Both the position numbers and the translations under genes were made by a program. The notes beneath the pieces were generated by a model. That model was not told where the DNA came from. It did no database searches and saw only the letters and a program-made list of their open reading frames with translations. This document shows, piece by piece, positions 61,732 through 64,000 of a stretch of DNA of 64,000 nt (positions within the stretch are counted from its first letter, which is position 1; each line of letters begins with the position of its first letter). The stretch is from Flavobacteriaceae bacterium UBA5534 (GTDB taxonomy: Bacteria; Bacteroidota; Bacteroidia; Flavobacteriales; Flavobacteriaceae): assembly GCA_002426015.1 (NCBI GenBank), contig DINS01000023.1, forward strand, positions 100,209 through 164,208. Direction: 5' to 3'.

Positions 61732-62649
61732 TTAGAAGTATCTTGGGGATTTTACACGTTTGCTTTTGAATACCTCAAACATCAATAGTATTTCATGAGT
61801 TCCACTAGTATATGGCCTTAAATCAGAAATTGGGTAGCCGTATGAGTAGCCAATCCGCATTTGTTTTGATATTTGAAAGTCTACAAGACCGGCAAATTCG
61901 CCAGCACGCTCATCAAATCGGTATCCAGCACCTAACCAAAGCTTTTCATTGAACAAAAAGTTTGCGGTAAGATCAAAAGACAAAGGAGCACCATTAGTTG
62001 CTTTTAACAACATGGCTGGTTTAAATTTGGTCGATTCGCTCAAATCAAAAACATATCCACCAGTAAAATAGTAGCTAATACGCTCTAAAGCTGCATAGCC
62101 CTGTTCACGATTGTTGTCTGTATTTAATATTCTTGGAGCCGAAAGCCCTAAGTACCATCTGTTAGTGTTCCAGTATAAACCAGCACCAATATTTGGGCTC
62201 CAACGATCTTCAATACCTCTAATGGTTGGGTCTTCGGCTTGGCTAGCTCTGTATTCTGGGTCAAGACTATAAGAGGTAAATCCTCCTTTAAGACCGAATG
62301 ATAATTTAGCTTTCTCACTTGTTTGAATGGTATATGAAAAATCTCCATATAAATAGGATAAATTTTCATAGCCGAGCTCATCATTGATAAACGAAAAACC
62401 AAGACCGATCTTTTCATTTCTTAAAGGCGTATGCAAAGAAAGCGTTTGTGTTGTTGGAGCTCCTTCGAGTCCAACCCATTGGCTTCTATGTAAACCTACA
62501 ATACTCAAGGTTTCTCTACTTCCGGCATAAGCAGGATTGATAGATATGGTATTGTACATATACTGTGTAAACTGTGGCAGCTGTTGTGCAACGCCAATTG
62601 AGCAATTGAACAGTATAAATGCGATTATATTAAACTTTATAAACTTCAT
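61732..62649 (-). CDS. PorP/SprF-family type IX secretion outer membrane protein
   Basis: Outer membrane barrel of 305 residues, signal peptide to about 21. Diagnostic blocks: LPQFTQYMYNTISINPAYAGSRE near the N-terminus (about 24-46), LHRSQWVGLEGAP (about 53-65), and RIGYSYGYPISDLRPYTSGTHEILLMFE near the C-terminus. PorP/SprF paralogues are adjacent to T9SS type B cargo and help export or anchor the neighbouring adhesin. It lies between the adhesin (10 bases) and the OmpA-like gene (11 bases), so one operon. Confidence 0.92.
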   Translation of the reverse strand: MKFIKFNIIAFILFNCSIGVAQQLPQFTQYMYNTISINPAYAGSRETLSIVGLHRSQWVGLEGAPTTQTLSLHTPLRNEKIGLGFSFINDELGYENLSYLYGDFSYTIQTSEKAKLSFGLKGGFTSYSLDPEYRASQAEDPTIRGIEDRWSPNIGAGLYWNTNRWYLGLSAPRILNTDNNREQGYAALERISYYFTGGYVFDLSESTKFKPAMLLKATNGAPLSFDLTANFLFNEKLWLGAGYRFDERAGEFAGLVDFQISKQMRIGYSYGYPISDLRPYTSGTHEILLMFEVFKSKRVKSPRYF

Positions 62650-62659
62650 AGGTTAAAAT

Positions 62660-64000
62660 TTATTTGGTTGCAACGTAGATTGGTCCTGCAAAAGGTTTTA
62701 ATCCACTATTTCTTAAATTAATGACATAATAATATGTTCCTGTTGGGACTTTGTCAGAACCACCAATAGAAGCTTTTGAAGCGAATCCATTCCAATCATT
62801 CTGATAATTGAAATTTTCATAGATTTTTGCTCCCCAACGGTTGAATATTTGTAATTCAACAACAAAACCACAATCTTCAACTCCTGTGACTGTAAAGTAT
62901 TCATTCCATTGATCTCCATTTGGTGTTAAAGTTGTCGAAATAATAACATCTTCTTCACCGCATGGTAATACAACACAATCATCATGAACATTGATGGTTA
63001 CTTGAGTCTCACTTGGACAATCACTTTGTGTAACATTATATTGGAAAACGTAGTCGCCTAATTCAACGGTTGATGGGTCAAAAATACTTCCATCTAGCGT
63101 TGCAACACCAGAGACAACTTCCCAAGTTCCATTTGTTTCATAATCACCACTCAATAAGTTAAATAAATCAAATGGTAAGTCTTCAATACACAAAGCAGTA
63201 TCAAATGATGTAATAGAACCTTCTAATGTTACATTTATGGTTTGTGCATAAATAGCTTGATTACCACAATCATCGGTTACAGTCCACTCTCTAATAATGA
63301 TATAATCAGTAGCATCACCTGTATTTGTTGATGTTTCATTAAACTCTACACTCATATTGGTTGAGCATGCATCTTCAAATACTAATTCTGGTACTTCAGG
63401 AATCTCACTACAGTTGACCGTAATAACATCTTCTAAATCAGTAATTAGATCTGGAGCAGTTGTATCTTGAACAGTTATTATTTGTATATGAACTGTTGTC
63501 AATCCACATTCATCAGTTGCAGTCCAGGTTCTTGTCAATATATAATTTGATGAACAATCACCATTTACTTGAGTTTCTTCAAAAGTTACTGCTACTGTAC
63601 CGCAATTATCTGTTGCGGTCAATGTTGGAACAGTAGGCACAACATCACATTCTACAGTGATATCGGCAGGCAATGCTTCAACAAAAGTAGGAGCTGTTGT
63701 ATCCTGAACAGTTACAGTCTGTGTATGAACAGTTGTCAATCCACATTCGTCTGTCGCTGTCCAAGTTCTTGTAATAACATAATCAGAAGCACAAGTGCCA
63801 TTTGTTTGAGTTTCTTCAAAAGTTACTGCTGCTGTACCGCAATTATCTATTGCGGTCAATGTTGGAGCAGTAGGCACAACATCACATTCTACAGTGACAT
63901 CCACTGGTAATGTTTCAACAAATGTTGGAACAGAATTATCTTCAATTGTAAAGGTCGCTGTTGTTGAGACAGTATTTCCACAATCATCAGTGGCAGTAAA
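62660..64000 (-). CDS. Large repeat adhesin with type B T9SS sorting domain (5' end outside window)
   Basis: C-terminal 446 residues of a longer surface protein; the frame is open to the window edge and the GTG-started reading at 63904 is internal. The visible N-terminal part has HYR-like repeats about 79 residues long (TVECDVVP, TxTDNCGTxxVTFEET, TRTWTATDECGLTTVHxQ, TVQDTTAP); two copies are almost the same at DNA level with a 237-base period. The end (about last 95 residues: LTPNGDQWNEYFTV, LQIFNRWGAKIYENF, WNGFA, VPTGTYYYVI) is the gliding-motility-type CHU_C/type B sorting domain, so it is exported by T9SS. Followed by PorP/SprF. Confidence 0.9.
   Translation of the reverse strand, partial: FTATDDCGNTVSTTATFTIEDNSVPTFVETLPVDVTVECDVVPTAPTLTAIDNCGTAAVTFEETQTNGTCASDYVITRTWTATDECGLTTVHTQTVTVQDTTAPTFVEALPADITVECDVVPTVPTLTATDNCGTVAVTFEETQVNGDCSSNYILTRTWTATDECGLTTVHIQIITVQDTTAPDLITDLEDVITVNCSEIPEVPELVFEDACSTNMSVEFNETSTNTGDATDYIIIREWTVTDDCGNQAIYAQTINVTLEGSITSFDTALCIEDLPFDLFNLLSGDYETNGTWEVVSGVATLDGSIFDPSTVELGDYVFQYNVTQSDCPSETQVTINVHDDCVVLPCGEEDVIISTTLTPNGDQWNEYFTVTGVEDCGFVVELQIFNRWGAKIYENFNYQNDWNGFASKASIGGSDKVPTGTYYYVINLRNSGLKPFAGPIYVATK
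63603..63915. repeat. 237-base direct repeats in the adhesin gene
   Basis: Matching blocks such as CAATTATCTGTTGCGG at 63603 recur 237 bases later (63840) with few changes, and ACATCACATTCTACAGTGA recurs at about 63641 and 63878. Each unit codes for 79 residues. The repeat array continues beyond the window edge. Confidence 0.8.

Noticed and set aside
63569..63910. Plus-strand cysteine-rich frame
   Set aside because: Antisense shadow of the adhesin repeats; no signal and no independent start context.
1..64000. tRNA, rRNA, insertion sequences and prophage
   Set aside because: No cloverleaf, rRNA-like segment, transposase or phage structural gene was recognised on either strand.

Overview
The window looks like a piece of chromosome from a marine-type member of the Flavobacteriaceae (Bacteroidota); the genus cannot be fixed from the sequence alone. 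Evidence: very AT-rich DNA, intergenic -7 boxes of the Bacteroidota type TAnnTTTG with an upstream TTG about 19-20 bases away, type IX secretion genes (PorQ, a PorP/SprF paralogue, a PorE-like OmpA protein, a gliding-type C-terminal sorting domain), RNase Y, a SusC-like TonB receptor, many lipoproteins with short lipoboxes, and families that occur mainly in this group. No rRNA, tRNA, CRISPR array, prophage or insertion sequence was seen. Almost all of it is chromosomal core with small accessory patches.

Layout. 1-1.9 kb: hydrogen peroxide defence (end of katG facing a peroxiredoxin-thioredoxin-small protein operon). 2.0-6.2 kb: NhaC antiporter, then a Met gamma-lyase-like PLP enzyme divergent from an Lrp regulator, with three evenly spaced dyads between them, and a CPBP membrane protein. 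6.2-9.6 kb: dihydrolipoyl dehydrogenase, an orphan C5-cytosine methyltransferase and an unknown secreted protein. 9.6-16.6 kb: DEAD-box helicase, aldose epimerase-like protein, PabB, a DinB-like protein, and the rlmD-lipoprotein-outer membrane protein trio ending in a nine-copy heptamer repeat. 16.7-23.3 kb: ECF sigma factor with its partner, RocD, small membrane proteins, Smr-domain protein, TSP3-repeat lipoprotein and a cysteine desulfurase.

23.3-30.1 kb: TonB receptor and M23 peptidase; coiled-coil protein-zapA-structured RNA-rny. The RNA between zapA and rny has 6S RNA architecture and the same neighbour as ssrS in proteobacteria. 30.2-37.2 kb: XerD, two related outer membrane barrels with near-identical terminators, AroQ, a second dihydrolipoyl dehydrogenase, a tandem NTF2-like secreted protein, a DUF1572-like protein and an MsrB lipoprotein. 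37.3-43 kb: glycogen branching enzyme with an 80-residue lysine-rich tail, GH31 alpha-glucosidase and an M48 peptidase lipoprotein. 43-48 kb: UMF1-type transporter, a lipoprotein, and a four-gene ECF sigma operon coding for two repeat-built extracytoplasmic proteins. 48-58.6 kb: lon (with a perfect dyad in its leader), porQ-cmk, a BON-LysM protein, rpsA, and the operon pyrR-pyrB-unknown-rnz, then pdxH. 58.6-64 kb: CAP-domain lipoprotein preceded by repeated TCGACGAAATACA boxes, a small membrane protein, and a T9SS surface-adhesin operon (repeat adhesin cut by the window end, PorP/SprF, OmpA/PD40 protein).

The most interesting signals are the 6S-like RNA, the phased dyads at the lyase-lrp intergenic region, the TCGACGAAATACA boxes, the dyad ahead of lon, the lysine-rich tail on GlgB, the DYGSI repeat ladder in the second ECF operon, and a matched pair of ECF-type promoters. 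No wholly new multi-gene system was demonstrated.
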